From: Cymbidium sinense
Lineage: Eukaryota > Streptophyta > Magnoliopsida > Asparagales > Orchidaceae
Reading direction: 5' to 3'
Assembly: GCA_021442155.1 (NCBI GenBank)
Contig: CM038228.1
Coordinates: 13,371,179 to 13,435,178 of the forward strand
Length of the DNA stretch: 64,000 nt
In this document: positions 24,190 through 36,010 of the stretch, piece after piece
Position numbering within the stretch: the stretch's first letter is position 1
Layout of the letters: the number at the start of each line of letters is the position of its first letter
Translations under genes and position numbers: made by a program
Notes under the pieces: generated by a model
What the model saw: only the letters and a program-made list of their open reading frames with translations
Databases searched by the model: none
Told to the model about the DNA's origin: nothing

Positions 24190-25580
24190 ACTTTTTTCTT
24201 TAATAAATTTGGGTATGTTAAAGTAAGGGTTAATTGGTTTTGTTTTTGATTTGGTATTTTGGAATTTTACTCACTTAGCAAATTTGGGTATGTTAAGCAA
24301 AGTGTTTGAAAATAATTATTTCTTTTTTGTGAATTATTGTTGATTTTGAAAATTGGAATTCCCACTTAGCAAATTTAGGTATGCTAAGTGAAGAACCCAA
24401 GTGTATTTTGAAAGATTTTTGAAAATAGGATTCTTAGCAAATTTGAGTATGCTAAGAAAATCCTAAAGTGTTTCATTTGTTTTGGATATTTTGATTTTGT
24501 TTTTTGAAAATGTAGGATCCTTAGCAAATTTGGATATGCTAAAGAAATCCTAATGTGTTTCCTTTTTTGGTTTTGATTTATTTTTGATTGAAAGTAGAAA
24601 TTTTACTTTAACAAATATGGTGTGCTAAAGATGAAGTTCCACTTAATTTTGTGAAATGGAAACTTCACTTAGCAAATTTGAATATGCTAAACGAAATCCC
24701 AAAAAATGTGTTTAAAGATTTTATTTTTTTGTTTTGTTTTGAAAATGGAAACTTCTCTTTAGCAAATTTGGTAGGCTAAAAAGTGAAGTTCCAAAAGTGT
24801 TTGAAAATTTTTGGTTTTGAATTTGGAGACTTCACTTAGCAAATTTTAGTATGCTAAATGAAGTTCAATATGTGTTTGAAAATTTTTGGTTTTAAATTTG
24901 GAGACTTCACTTAGCAAATTTGAGTATGCTAAATGAAGTTCCCAATGTGTTTGAAAATTTTTGATTTTGGATTTGGAGACTTCACTTAGCAAATTTGGTA
25001 TGCTAAATGAAGCTCCAACTGTGTTTAAAAATTAGAAATTAGAAAATAAGATTGTTAAGTTTTGATTTTTGAAAAGAAGACTTCTATTCAACAAATTTGG
25101 GTATGTAGAAATGGAAGTCAATCTTATTTTTTCAAATGTGAAAATTTTGCTTTGTGTGTGATTATTACTTTTCTTTTTCTTTTTATTTTTTTTGAAAGAG
25201 GGAATTCCAACTTTATCATATATGGGATATGTTTAAGTGGGATTTCCAAATGATGTTATTTTTGTTTAGGAATGAAATCTTCATTCAATAAATTTGAGTA
25301 TATTGAATGAAGATGTTCATATATGCTTTTTAAAAAATTTAGTTTTGTTTGAAAATGAAACTCCCATTCAATCGGTGTGGGTATATTGAATGGAAAAGTT
25401 CATGTGTGCTTTTTAAAAATTTATTTTTAATTTTGATTTTGATTTTTGGAAAGATGATTGTTCATTTTATTTTTGAAAATGAAATCTTCATCAAAATGAA
25501 TTGAGGGAAGATGCACATTTGTGCTTTTGAAAAAGATTGTTAGTTTTATTTTTGAAGATTCTTACATGTAACAATTATGA
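24190..25580. repeat. Array of diverged hairpin repeats
   Basis: Roughly 14-16 repeats spaced about 65-105 bp apart, each with a loop close to AAATTTGGGTA flanked by complementary arms. Examples: CACTTAGCA/TGCTAAGTG at 24363-24371 and 24382-24390; TTCTTAGCA/TGCTAAGAA at 24431-24439 and 24450-24458; a perfect 14-bp stem at 25277-25290 and 25301-25314; CCATTCAAT/ATTGAATGG at 25364-25372 and 25385-25393. The arms differ between repeats yet still pair, so the foldback itself appears to be kept. On the minus strand the array lies in the leader upstream of gag. Confidence 0.85.
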
Positions 25581-27518
25581 GAATTGTTAGATGAGGGTGA
25601 TTTAAGAAAATTTTGTGGAAAATATTTTATTATGTGCATTTTTAAAAGGGTATTTTTGAAAAGTAAAGTTTATTTAATATGATTTTTATTTGATCTTGAA
25701 TTTGATTTAATTTTCAAAATATAAAGTGAGTTTGCTGTTCTTAGCCCATTCCCACATGTGTTTGATATTTTTATTTAATTTTTAGGTGATTAGATTCATT
25801 TTATAGTTTCATTAGGTTAAAGTATGAATTCATCATTTCAATTACCCCTTACCTACACCACCTTAGCATAGTTAATCAAATAATTATGAGCCAATGAGAT
25901 AGCATAATACCTCAAAAGGAATTTAAATTTATAATGCACCTAAGAATAAAAGGCCTAATGCAATTTGACTCATAATTAATTATGAATTAAACTAAGGGGT
26001 TTAACTTAAGTAATTTCAAAACAACCCTCACACATATGAGCTGAATTTTGATTTCCTTAATTAAACTTAGGCTCTTGAATACCTAAGCATCTACCCCAAG
26101 TAGATTAATTGAGTTCTGGAAAGTTTTAAAATTTTAAGAAATTAACTAAGAGGGTAATTTGTGAATAACCCTTAATTAAGAGAGGATTAAGAAAGAAAAG
26201 GGGGTTTAAGGAATAGCTTAAGGGAAATGTCCCAAAATTATTCCCTAAACCTCCTATTCATTGAAACTGACCTTAATCAACTTCAACAAAGGATTAAACC
26301 ACTAACCAAACTCTTAATTATCCTTAATTACTTTAAGGGGGTAATTAGGAAATGAATAAGCAATTTCTCCAATTAAGCCACCAATAAATCCCAAGAAAAT
26401 TAAGAGAGGCAAAAGTCATCCCCCAAAATATACTCAAGAAGTTTGGGAATAATTAGTGGATTAATTAAAGAGTAATTAGAAAATTAATATTTCCAATAAA
26501 ACCCAAAGTCAGAGAAAAGAGGTTTTTAAAATTAATCAAAATCAATTTTAGAATATTCTATATTCAATTATCTTTCTAATGCAATTTATTTCATATTTAT
26601 TTCATTTTTCTAGGTTGAGATATGAATTTTAGAAATTTAGGTAATTATAATTACCATAATTATTTACTAATCCCTCTAATGCAATGCAAGAGCTGATGTG
26701 GCTTCCCTTTACATGTGGCACGCTCTGAGTGGCCACTTAAATTTCCCATCGTAGCACCTCTTGTTGGTAACGCTACGTGCTTTTCCCTCAGTCGTTCGAT
26801 CAAGGATTGGACGGTTGAGATTAAAGCCGCCATTCAGAGGGGATTAAATTAAATCTAAATTGTGTTTTAATCTCGGATGTCCATCCAAAATGTGCGGATG
26901 GATGGCCAAAGATCCTCCCTATTCTTCCCTATGAAAAATGGAGACCGTTCACTTTCAAAGTGAAGATCCAAGCTCGATCGAGCTCGGATTGGATTGAAAC
27001 TCAACCCATACCATCTAAACCTAATGGCAAGCACATCTAATGGTCAAAAATCCATGGGATCAAAATTTCTTTTACAAAGCTCCACACACATTGATTTTGA
27101 TGGTCGAAAAATGGCATACCTCATCGGTGCTCGATTTTCTTGGAGAAGCATCGTCTGGTTGAGACGAAGCTTTGGTCAAAGTTTTAACTCTTGAGCTTGA
27201 GTGGATGGCTCTATGGACTAACTCCTCTTGCAAGTGAGCTTGGCTTTGATTGAATTAGATCCTCCCTTACCTTTGGAGCTTGGGAAAGAGCTTGGGCAAG
27301 CTCGACTTGATCCTTTGATGGAGTGTGAAAAGTGAATTTGGTTGATATTGAGTATTGGCTAAGTTCAAAATCTTATGGAGCTCCCCTATTTTCACCTTGT
27401 GAAAATCAAGAAGATGAAGTTGACAAGTGCTTAAGGGAGCTTGGGATCACAGGGAAAAGACTCCTATGACTCTCCCACACTCAATCGACAATGGGGAAGT
27501 GAAGATTCAGATGAATAA

Positions 27519-27537
27519 GGGGGAGTATATCTCCCCC
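27519..27537. promoter_or_regulatory. TATA-centred palindrome, copy 3
   Basis: Perfect arms GGGGGAG (27519-27525) and CTCCCCC (27531-27537) flank TATAT, identical to copy 1. Confidence 0.55.
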
Positions 27538-27959
27538 TTTGGAAATTAGATGACCAAGAAGGGAGGAGCCATTTTGATCCAATTGAGCTTAGGCAGTGGG
27601 TTTGTTTGGCCTTTTAGGCTAGGGAGTGGATTAGTGAAGTGTCCATGTGCTCAAAACAAGTGGGAAGAGGTTTTCCATGTGGCCATTTCAAGCCATGTGC
27701 TCGGTTTGGCCATGGGGTGGAGTTGAGTAGACCCAAACCCATTGGGTTGGTTGCACCACCCTCCCTAGGGTCCACTTGATCTACTAGGAGAGTATCAAGT
27801 AGGTATGAAGAAGAATTGATCAAATTTCCCATGGATTTGACCAAAATTTATTCTATGGATTAGGGGTAAAATGTTCATTTGGCTGATTTTTGAATTTGGA
27901 TATGTTGGATATGTTGAGAAATTAGGTTTGGCCAAATTTCATTGGATTCAGAGTTCATT

Positions 27960-28850
27960 TGGTATGGTTTGTCTCTTGTTGACCCATTTAAGTCAAAATG
28001 GGTCAACTTGGGTCAAGTTGACCAATTGGTCAAATTGGGTCAAACCAAGGATTGGGTCAAGTTCATATGACCATTTTAAATGCTTTGGTGGCTTTGGTTT
28101 AATTTAATTTGGTTTAGGTTTGAATTTGGTTCATATGACTTTATTTAGGTCAAATGGGTCAAGTTGACCAATTTGACCCATTTGACCTATTTGAGCTAGG
28201 TCATGGGTAGGATTAGGTTTGGTTAGTCATATGAAGTGGATTGATATCTTTTTTCCAATCAATTTTGGTTAAGTTTGAATTTGGTTCAATATGACCCTTT
28301 AGGTCAAGTTGGGTTCAAGGTTAATTGGGCTAGGTTAGGTCTGATTGGCCAATTGAGGCTTTGGTCAAGTTCAACAAGTAATTTAGAATGAACTTGATCC
28401 GTTGGTTTTAATTAATTTGGCTTAGATCAAGTTTTGATATATTTTGACTTTTTATGTCAAGTTGGGTCAACTTGGGTCAAGTGAGTTGCTAATAGGGCTA
28501 GGTTAGGCTCAAATGTTGACCTAGTCAAGTTCAAACATTGGTCATGAATGAACTTAGATCATTGGTTTCAATCAATTTGACCTATGATAGATTTTGGCTA
28601 TGTTGGGTTTCATTTTGGCTAAGTATTGACTTAATCAACCTTAAGTTTGACTTGGTTTGACCTAATTTGAGTGATTGATCATCTCATGATGATTTTTGAT
28701 CATGATGAGAGGCATATGTGAGTTTGATTCAATCCAATTTGGTTAGGATTAGAATTTGGCTCATAAGGGGTACTTTAGGTCACTTTGGGTCAAGTGAGCC
28801 TAAGTGGGTCAAATGGCTTGGTCAAAGCTTGATTTGAGTTTGATTGAACT
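27960..28850. repeat. TTGAC/GTCAA-rich block, copy 3
   Basis: Carries the exact 16-bp palindrome TTGACCAATTGGTCAA at 28018-28033 within dense GGTCAA and TTGACC words. Confidence 0.65.
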
Positions 28851-29159
28851 TGTATATGGACTAATGATTGAAATATAAATTCATTTACAAGTGATTTGAA
28901 GTCAAATGGGTTTTGATTCAGTTGATAATTTCAAGTTCAAAGGGGTGAACATGAGTTTAATTTGGGTTTGATTTTTGAATTGAGTTTTGGTTAAGTGATT
29001 GAAATTTGTATTTATATTTAGATTCATGACTGAAGGATTGATTTAATCATGAAAGAAAATCAAGAGTTTGGCTTGATTTGAAATTGATTTGGCTAAGTTC
29101 AAGATTTTGACTTGAATGGCTTAATGTTAGATTTTGAATGAATTTTAGCTTGATTTTTG

Positions 29160-29980
29160 GAATTGGTTTTGATTGTCTGAATTTCTATTTCATTTATATA
29201 TGTGAATATAAATGAGAATATAAATGGGTTATGAGAGAATTTCAAAGATTTGAAGTAATTTGATCATGATCTAGGAAAAATCCTTAAGAGGAAATTTAAA
29301 GGACTTTGGAAATTTTGGAGTTTGGAACTTCATTTTTGGATTTTATTTAATTGATTTGAATTTATATTTCATTTATATATGTGAATATAAATGAGAATAT
29401 AAATGAGTTGTGAGAAAATTCCATGAATTTGAATTTATTTAGATTTAATTTTAGGATAAGTCCTTAAGAGGAAAATTAAGGACTTAAAAATGATTTTGAA
29501 TTAAGAATTTGAATTTTGGATTTAGTTTGATTGGTTTGAATTTATCTTTCAATTATATATGTGAATATAAACGAGAATATAAATGAGTTATGAGAAATTT
29601 TTAAAGATTTGATGTGATTTGATCATGATCTAGGCTAAATCCTTAAGAGGAAATTTAAAGGACTTGGAAATTTTGGAGCTTGGATTTGATTTTTTTTTAG
29701 TTTAATTTGATTGATTTGAATTTATATTTCATTTATATATGTGAATATAAATGAGAATATAAATGAGTTATGAGAAAATTTCATGAATTTGAATTGATTT
29801 AAAGATGATTTAGGCTAAGTCCTTAATAGGGAAATAAGGATGTAGAAAATATTTTGAATTAGGAATTTGAATTTGTGAATTTAGTTTGATTGGTTTGAAT
29901 TTATATTTCACTTATATATGTGAATATAAATGAGAATATAAATAAGTTATGAGAAAATTTTAAGGATTTGATTTGATTTG
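29160..29980. repeat. Tandem array of about 175 bp, copy 3
   Basis: Five repeats with TTTCATTTATATATG-like cores near 29190, 29367, 29546, 29727 and 29910, so the period is close to 178 bp. This is the most regular of the arrays in the window. Confidence 0.8.
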
Positions 29981-30348
29981 AAGATGATTTTGGCTAAGTC
30001 CTTAAGAGAGGATTAATGACTTAGGAAAAAAATTGGAATTTGAAATTTCATTCATGGATTTCAATTATGTGGTATTGATTTGAGTTTGGAGAAAATCAAA
30101 TGAGATTGATTTGGAGTTTGACTTGAAGGAAGGAATGTGAGGAGTGGTTCAAGCTAAGGGTAGGCAAATTTTACTACACCCTTAAGGCATGACCTATTCC
30201 TACGGATAACTCTTCCAAGCCTCTAGGGCTAGGTTGAGTGTTCACCTAATCACAAGATGTGTCTTAAAACTAAGGAATCTTAAAGTCTGAGAGAAGTCCT
30301 ATGTCAAAGATGGAGGCGTTGAGAGCTCATTCTAAAAATGAGGCAACA

Positions 30349-31616
30349 CCGACCGCATCAGGCTTTTATTCTTTCATGATAGTTATAGAAATTGGTTGAT
30401 GTTTTGTTTAGATTGTTTACTAGAAATGACATGTTTTTCTTAGTTTCTTAAATGAATGATGCTTTAATGTGTGACCTTGATGCGATTAGGCTCTTAAGGA
30501 AAAATAAATTGTCTACCAAACTAATCACTCATAACTAAAATTTTCTACAACTTATAACCTCACCATAAAGCCTAGGATGTAAAAGAAGATAATTAAAAGA
30601 TTTAACAACCCCTTAGCTATATGGTTGTATGTCTCACATCATGCATATCATATTATTTCACTCTTAAAAATAGATGATTTCCATCCTTGCACAGTATGAG
30701 AATGCTTGACTTGTAAGGACATCCTTTGTCATAAAAAACACCCCTTCTTGCTGATTTAGCCAACAACTCTATTTCATCTTGCATATAAGCATCAAAATCT
30801 TAAAGCCTTTGTCAAAATGAAGTGTCAAAATTGAAATAAAATTTGAAAAGATTTTGCATTAGATTAAGTCAATATTCATACCACTCATGCTCTAGTCTCT
30901 TAGGGAGTGGGTTTAAGGACTATAGTCTCTTTATAAATAAATAAGTAATAGCCCAACTATCTTGCAATTCATAAGAGCAGACTATATGATTTTAAAATCG
31001 TAGGTGGAGTTAGCTAGCGGCCACTCCAGGCGGTTGTAAACCCAACAGTCAGGTGGTTTATCCTCTCTTGTGGAGGTAAAAATTATGCCCATCTTCACTT
31101 AGATTTAGGTTATGCTTTAGCTTATGCTAAATCTCCTTAGATCTAGAAACCGAGGTAGCTATTTTCTTCAGGCTATGAGCATAAAAAATCCTCACCTCTT
31201 AAGCATTTTTGCAACCTTGTGTCATTGGATTATAAGTCCTAGTATTCTAATAAAATTTTAACTCAAATTAATAAATCTCTTCACTTTCAAATATATTAAT
31301 CCCAATCATAGGATAGATTGGAATGCTCATTAGGCTTCCTAGTACTATGAGCATTCTCTACCTATTCCCTTTGGATCCCAAAATAAGTCTTCTTTTTGAA
31401 CTTTCCCATTTGATTTTCTAACTATAGAAAATCCTTTGGTAGTCTAGCCTTGAAATCTTTGGATATGATAATTGTCTACTTTAATCGAGAGCATTCTTAA
31501 GGAATCCACCTTCCTTTTGATGTAATTATTTATGAAGGCTTGCCTTCATAGGGAACTTTAGAACCCAGTTTAATATAAACCCTGCTTTATTCATCCATTT
31601 AAATTAGGGAAAAAAT
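30349..31616 (-). mobile_element. Inverted fragment of the giant unit
   Basis: Reverse-complement match to the head of the unit (compare 45125-46345). It begins directly at the last base of copy 3 and is cut off near 31616, where the Mutator terminal repeat begins. Landmarks are AACAACCCCTTAGC near 30604 and TAGGGAACTTTAGAACCCAG near 31550. Copy 3, or the whole Tat element, may have inserted into this older inverted unit. Confidence 0.75.
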
Positions 31617-31815
31617 CCTATTTCAGGCATTTCTATTCCCTCTCTGTGAATCCTTTTCTATCACTACCCTGTGTTAGTGTCTCGCAAGGGCTTCCCACAG
31701 CTACTTCAACGTGAGGTAGAAAATTATTCTTCTCTCATTGTTAAGCTTTTTCATGCGAGATATGAAGATAGTGGCTTTTATAATAAATTTCTTAGGGTTA
31801 GATCTTGACATCAAT
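31617..31815 (+). repeat. Left terminal inverted repeat of the Mutator element (outer end lost)
   Basis: Matches the reverse complement of about 43540-43760. Shared words in order are GGCATTT, CTCCCTCTCT-like, GAATCCTTTTCT, TTAGTGTCTC, CACAGCTACTTCAAC and GAAGATAGTGG. The right repeat extends about 100 bp further out. Confidence 0.8.
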
Positions 31816-32490
31816 CCACTTATAGAGTTGTTGATTTTTTTTTCTTACTTGTTGGCTTGATGATTTTGGGAGGTTTCTATATGTATTTGATTGAAATTTG
31901 GGTCTTCATTTTTTTAGATCATTTGAATCTTAAAATTTATTATTATTTTCATTTTATTCTCATTTGCAGTTTTGTGTAGAGCTTTTTGTTATCCTTTGTC
32001 ATTTTATTATCCATTTTCCTAGCATTACAGATTTAGGAAATCATAAATCTACACATCAGAAAATCAGATCATGGAAGTTATAGACTTAAAAAAATCAAAA
32101 AATTTATTATAGGTTAAGCAGCCTTTAACTTGTCTTGGCCAAATCTTTTAGCATTTTTTTTGCTTTAAGGTCTTAATGTCTTTTTCAATTAATTTATTAT
32201 TTCTAAAAGAGCTATCAATTGGATTTATTTTATTTTATTTTTTGTGATGCAACTTACAACTTATGTAAGCCAAACCTTTTTTTTGGACCTAGATGTTGCA
32301 CTCATGTGCAAACTATATATTTTGAATTCTTATCAAATTTATGCAGTCACTTATCCTGAGTTGGATAACTTTGCATATGTTCATTTATTTGTTTATGTTC
32401 ATATTTTAGAAATTTTGTATGAAAAAAAAATGAGTTCAAGGACTCAACAACATCGACAAGCAGTCAAGAGCATCCAATTTATTACCACAA

Positions 32491-32778
32491 AACTTAGAAT
32501 GTATGATATTTACAGCCTACAAAGATGAAAATCATGGACAAAGATTCTATTGGTGTCCCTAAAATAAGACAATAGATTATTGCAACTACGTCAGATGGAT
32601 AGATGAAGTTGTGCAATTGTCATCTGACATGAATTATAGAAGAGTGGTTTCTTAGGAAATAGTTTTAGTAAAATTTAGGTTACTCAAATATGAGCTGCTA
32701 CAAATTAAACTTATGATAGCTGCTTGGTTTATAGTTTTTGTGATAGTGTTTGATTTTTGTAAAAGTTGTATATTCTAA
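32491..32778 (+). pseudogene. GRF zinc finger-helix-membrane protein, broken
   Basis: One frame reads CMIFTAYKDENHGQRFYWCP, stop, NKTIDYCNYVRWIDEVVQ (to about 32620). This fits the plant GRF zinc finger pattern: TA/TS, N.GRRF, CP, then C...FxWxD. After SDMNYRRVVS and a second stop, the same frame gives EIVLVKFRLLKYELLQIKLM, a short amphipathic helix, then IAAWFIVFVIVFDFCK, a likely membrane segment, ending at TAA (32776-32778). GRF plus coiled coil plus C-terminal membrane helix is a known plant protein layout, often of unknown role. Two in-frame stops (32560-32562 and 32653-32655) kill this copy. The first zinc-binding cysteines and the start are not resolved. It points inward from the left Mutator terminal repeat, convergent with the transposase, so I infer it was the second gene of that transposon. 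Confidence 0.7.
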
Positions 32779-33054
32779 AATATTATGTGGAGAAATGTAT
32801 GATTATGAACTGCACTTTCCTATTTATGTAATTGCTTATTTTTTGTTTTAAACAACAGTTGTGAATTCTTATAAAATACCTATGTGTATTTTATGCTTGA
32901 GCTTCCATTATATAAGATGTTATGAATAAAATAAATACTACTTGTGTACTTTAAAGCAATATGATTACTACCTAAGTTAACAGTTAAATTAAAGGAAAAT
33001 CTTGCATTATTAATTAAAGGAATAACCTGCTTGAATCTCTTAAATCATTTCTTC
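32779..33054. other. Mutator interior, no coding signal
   Basis: AT-rich DNA between the GRF pseudogene and the copy 4 insertion point. It is probably 3' untranslated or intergenic sequence of the Mutator element. Confidence 0.4.
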
Positions 33055-33059
33055 CCTTA
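33055..33059. repeat. Target site duplication, left of copy 4
   Basis: CCTTA directly before TGTGGTGTTT. It is identical to 40011-40015 on the other side of copy 4. Five bases is the usual length for plant LTR retrotransposons. Confidence 0.85.
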
Positions 33060-34109
33060 TGTGGTGTTTTAATTCAGATATCGAGTGGACACCACACAGA
33101 TCTTAGGGGGTACTTATTGAAGTGATTATGTACAACATTGAGGTATGATATATTATCTCGAAAGATATAAATATCACCATACAATAGACCTAATCAGATA
33201 ATAAGGACTCCTAAGGCATGGTGGGTCTTAGCATGTATCAGAGATCTTTCTCTTACTTTACATGTAAAAGTAAAACATGATTTATTTTATGCCAGGTCTT
33301 TTAATTCCCTATGGAAGAAAGCTTCCATAGTTAATTACATCCTAGAAAATTGGATTTCCTAAAAATACTCTCAATTAAAGTAGTCCATCAATTATCTCCA
33401 AAGATTTCAAGGTTAGGTTAACAATGAATTGGTTAATTTTGGAAAATCAAGTGAAAAAGTTCAATTTAGAAAGACTAATTTTTGGATTCCAAAGGAAGAT
33501 AAGTAGAGAGAACTCATGATACTAGGAAGACTAGTGAGGACTCCAATCTATCATATGGTGAGGCTTTATATGTTTGAAAGAGAGATTTTGTTTAATTTGA
33601 GTTTAAGTTTTATTAGAATGCTAGTGCTTATAATCCATCAACACAAGATTGCGGAGATGCCTAAGAGGTGAGGATTTATGCTCGTAGCCCAAAAAAAATA
33701 AGCAGCCTTAGATCTTAAATCTAGGGAGCTTTAGCATAAGCTAGAAGTGCGACCAAAATCTAAGCAGAAGGAGGATATAAGGGTTTACCTTCACAAAAGA
33801 GGGTAAACTAGCCCAACTCTTCTGGACTTATAACCACCTGGAGTGGCCGCCAGCTAACACCTCCTACAATTTAAAATCATATAGGTCGATCTTATGTAAT
33901 TATAAGATAGCTAAGCTTGTTATTTAATTGGAAAGACACTATAGTCCTAAACTCACTCCCTAAGAGACCAGATCATGACTCGCACGAGTATATGATTTAG
34001 TCTAAATGGAAAAGTTATTAATATTTATATCATTTTGACACAATATTTTGGACAAAGGCTTAAGATAATTATGCCTAACTGCATGATGAAATTGAGTTAT
34101 TGGCCAAAT

Positions 34110-34110
<1 letters not shown>

Positions 34111-34141
<31 letters not shown>
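34111..34141. repeat. (AG)n microsatellite
   Basis: Fifteen uninterrupted AG units inside copy 4. The other copies lack the run at this point. Confidence 0.95.
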
Positions 34142-34144
<3 letters not shown>

Positions 34145-35639
34145 CAATCATGAGGTGGTGCTCTCATAGGTCAAGCATTCCCTAAAGTGCAAGAATGGAG
34201 ACCCTTCTTATTCAGGAGTGCAATAAGATGATATGCATGATGTTATACATTCAACATTTAGCTAAGGGGTTACTAAATCATTTAATTATCTTGATTATAT
34301 CCTAAGCTTTAGATGAGGTTCAAAGTTGTCTTAAAATTTAGTTATGAGTTATTAATTAGGTAGAAAAATTAATTTTCTTATATAAGCCTATTGCATCCAG
34401 GCCATAGATTCAAACATCAAGTTTAAGAAACTATGAAGAAGATGCAATTTCTATTGCAAATCTAAACATAATAACAAACATGTATAGATCCTATAAAAGA
34501 ATAAAAGATCGATGCGGCTTGGTACCACCATACACCCAGGAAAAGAGAAAATTGGGTAACCGAGCTCTACCATTATACAAGCTGGATTACAAAATAATAT
34601 TACAATTTAAATTGAATTAATGCTATGGAGGTCTTCATTCTTCCTTCTACCTTTGATTTAATTTGCTTCAAGGATTCACATAGCCTACCAGGACTATGCC
34701 TTCTAGCCCCGCTCTTCTAAACCCCATATCACTAATACTAATTCCTATTGTAAAATTAAATTTTTTATGGAATGGTAAAAATCTAACTACCATGCAAAAG
34801 ATACATACATCCCTAAGAAATTATATTTTATAATTTGGACTTAGCACCCTGCCAATGGATAACCAAGCCCACTTATCATAATCATTGATTATGCTTAGGG
34901 GTACAAGCAACTTAAAAATAAAAACATATTTATTTATTTTGGCAACCCCATTAGCATAATCCCCTGCAAAAAGCAATATTAAGCTAACAACGGCTGAACA
35001 TCTAGTCTAAAATATTACATTACAAAATAAAGAACAACATCAATACATACACCATCCTAACCTAAAGCTAGAAGTGGTGACTTAGAGTTCTAATGTGTAT
35101 GCTTAGGCTTAATGTGGTATGCCTTAGCAAGGCTTTATAATTCCAATGGGCTAAGGTTTGGAATTGTTTAAGTTAAACATGAGTGATTGTTTCATTTCAA
35201 CTTAGAGAATTGGTGGATTTTAATTTATATTTTCTTTGGTTTCATTTGGCATTTACTTAGCAACTAAGTATTGTAAAGAGAAGAAAGAGGCTTAACCTTT
35301 TTCATCCATACTTTAAGTTACTTTATATAGTATATTATTATTACTTAGTTTCTTTTAGTGAATGATTTATTAAATGTTTTATTAATCCAAAGTTTGGGCT
35401 AATCTTAAAGAATCCTATCAAATATGAAAGACAACTTAAGATTAATGTGGTTGAATTACTATTACATAGAATATGTTACATCATTTCTTTTCATCATTAA
35501 TAACATGCATATGATCTTAAACTTAGAATACCTATACATGCAATGTATTTTGGTAGACTTAGATGATTATGAATGGATGTATTTTTGGTATAAAAGAGAG
35601 ATTTTATTCCTAAGCTAAGCACACACTCACATGTATTAA

Positions 35640-36010
35640 ACTTGTAAGCAAGTGTGTGCCGTTGTTTAAACCAGGGAAGTGAGATAAACTAAGACCTTCT
35701 TGGGGCTACTTAAATCCTCGTATTCCCGGGATGTCCAGACTATATACGTGCTATCTTAAATACATGAGTGTACACCCAACAATGAGAATGAAAATCATGA
35801 AAATATTGTATTTTCATTGAATTATTTACACATGTAATGTAAAGTTCTACCCAAATTCTAGTATAAGTACATATAGGAATAAAATTAAATAATTATGTGC
35901 CCTTATTAAATGAGAGAAGTGAGGTAATGTAAGACCTCCTTAGGGCTACTCAAAGCCTCATATTTTCAGGTTGTCCAGACTATATACTTATTATCAATCA
36001 AACATATGTA
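35640..36010. repeat. Local duplication inside copy 4
   Basis: The phrase with GGGGCTACTTAAA, then GTCCAGACTATATAC, appears twice (about 35670-35760 and 35920-35990), roughly 250 bp apart. Copy 5 has the same duplication; copies 1 and 2 have a single version (1440-1550 and 7400-7510). Confidence 0.7.

Larger units (their letters stand above)
12674..25650 (-). mobile_element. Ty3/gypsy Tat-type retrotransposon, internal region (decayed)
   Basis: On the minus strand the region holds, in order, a leader with a hairpin array, gag, protease, reverse transcriptase, RNase H, a second RNase H, integrase and a long repeat-filled 3' region. A second RNase H between RNase H and integrase is typical of the plant Tat/Ogre branch of Ty3/gypsy elements. 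Direct copies of the giant unit flank it (copies 2 and 3), which suits an LTR pair. However, no polypurine tract is visible next to 12673 and the right copy breaks off near 25650. Many stops and frameshifts show it is dead. The outer limits are approximate. Confidence 0.75.
25650..30348 (+). mobile_element. Giant LTR-like unit, copy 3 (left-truncated)
   Basis: Collinear with copy 2 from about 8067 to 12673 and its closest relative in the window. Similarity stops abruptly near 25650, where the hairpin-array region begins, so the AT-rich first part of the unit is missing. It ends GAGGCAACA at 30340-30348, a shortened form of the shared terminus. It probably represents the 5' LTR of the minus-strand Tat element or a truncated solo copy. 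Confidence 0.75.

Noticed and set aside
25277..25314. Plant microRNA precursor from the perfect 14-bp foldback
   Set aside because: The stem is too short for a 21-nt duplex and is one of many similar foldbacks in an array. Small-RNA origin is possible but nothing marks this one as a microRNA.
24190..25580. CRISPR-like array
   Set aside because: Repeats are diverged, spacing is uneven, there are no unique spacers between identical repeats, and the context is a plant retroelement.
32244..32528. 94-codon plus-strand frame just before the GRF block
   Set aside because: It is in a different frame from the GRF coding sequence, has no recognisable domain, and is very AT-rich. It may include intron or leader sequence.
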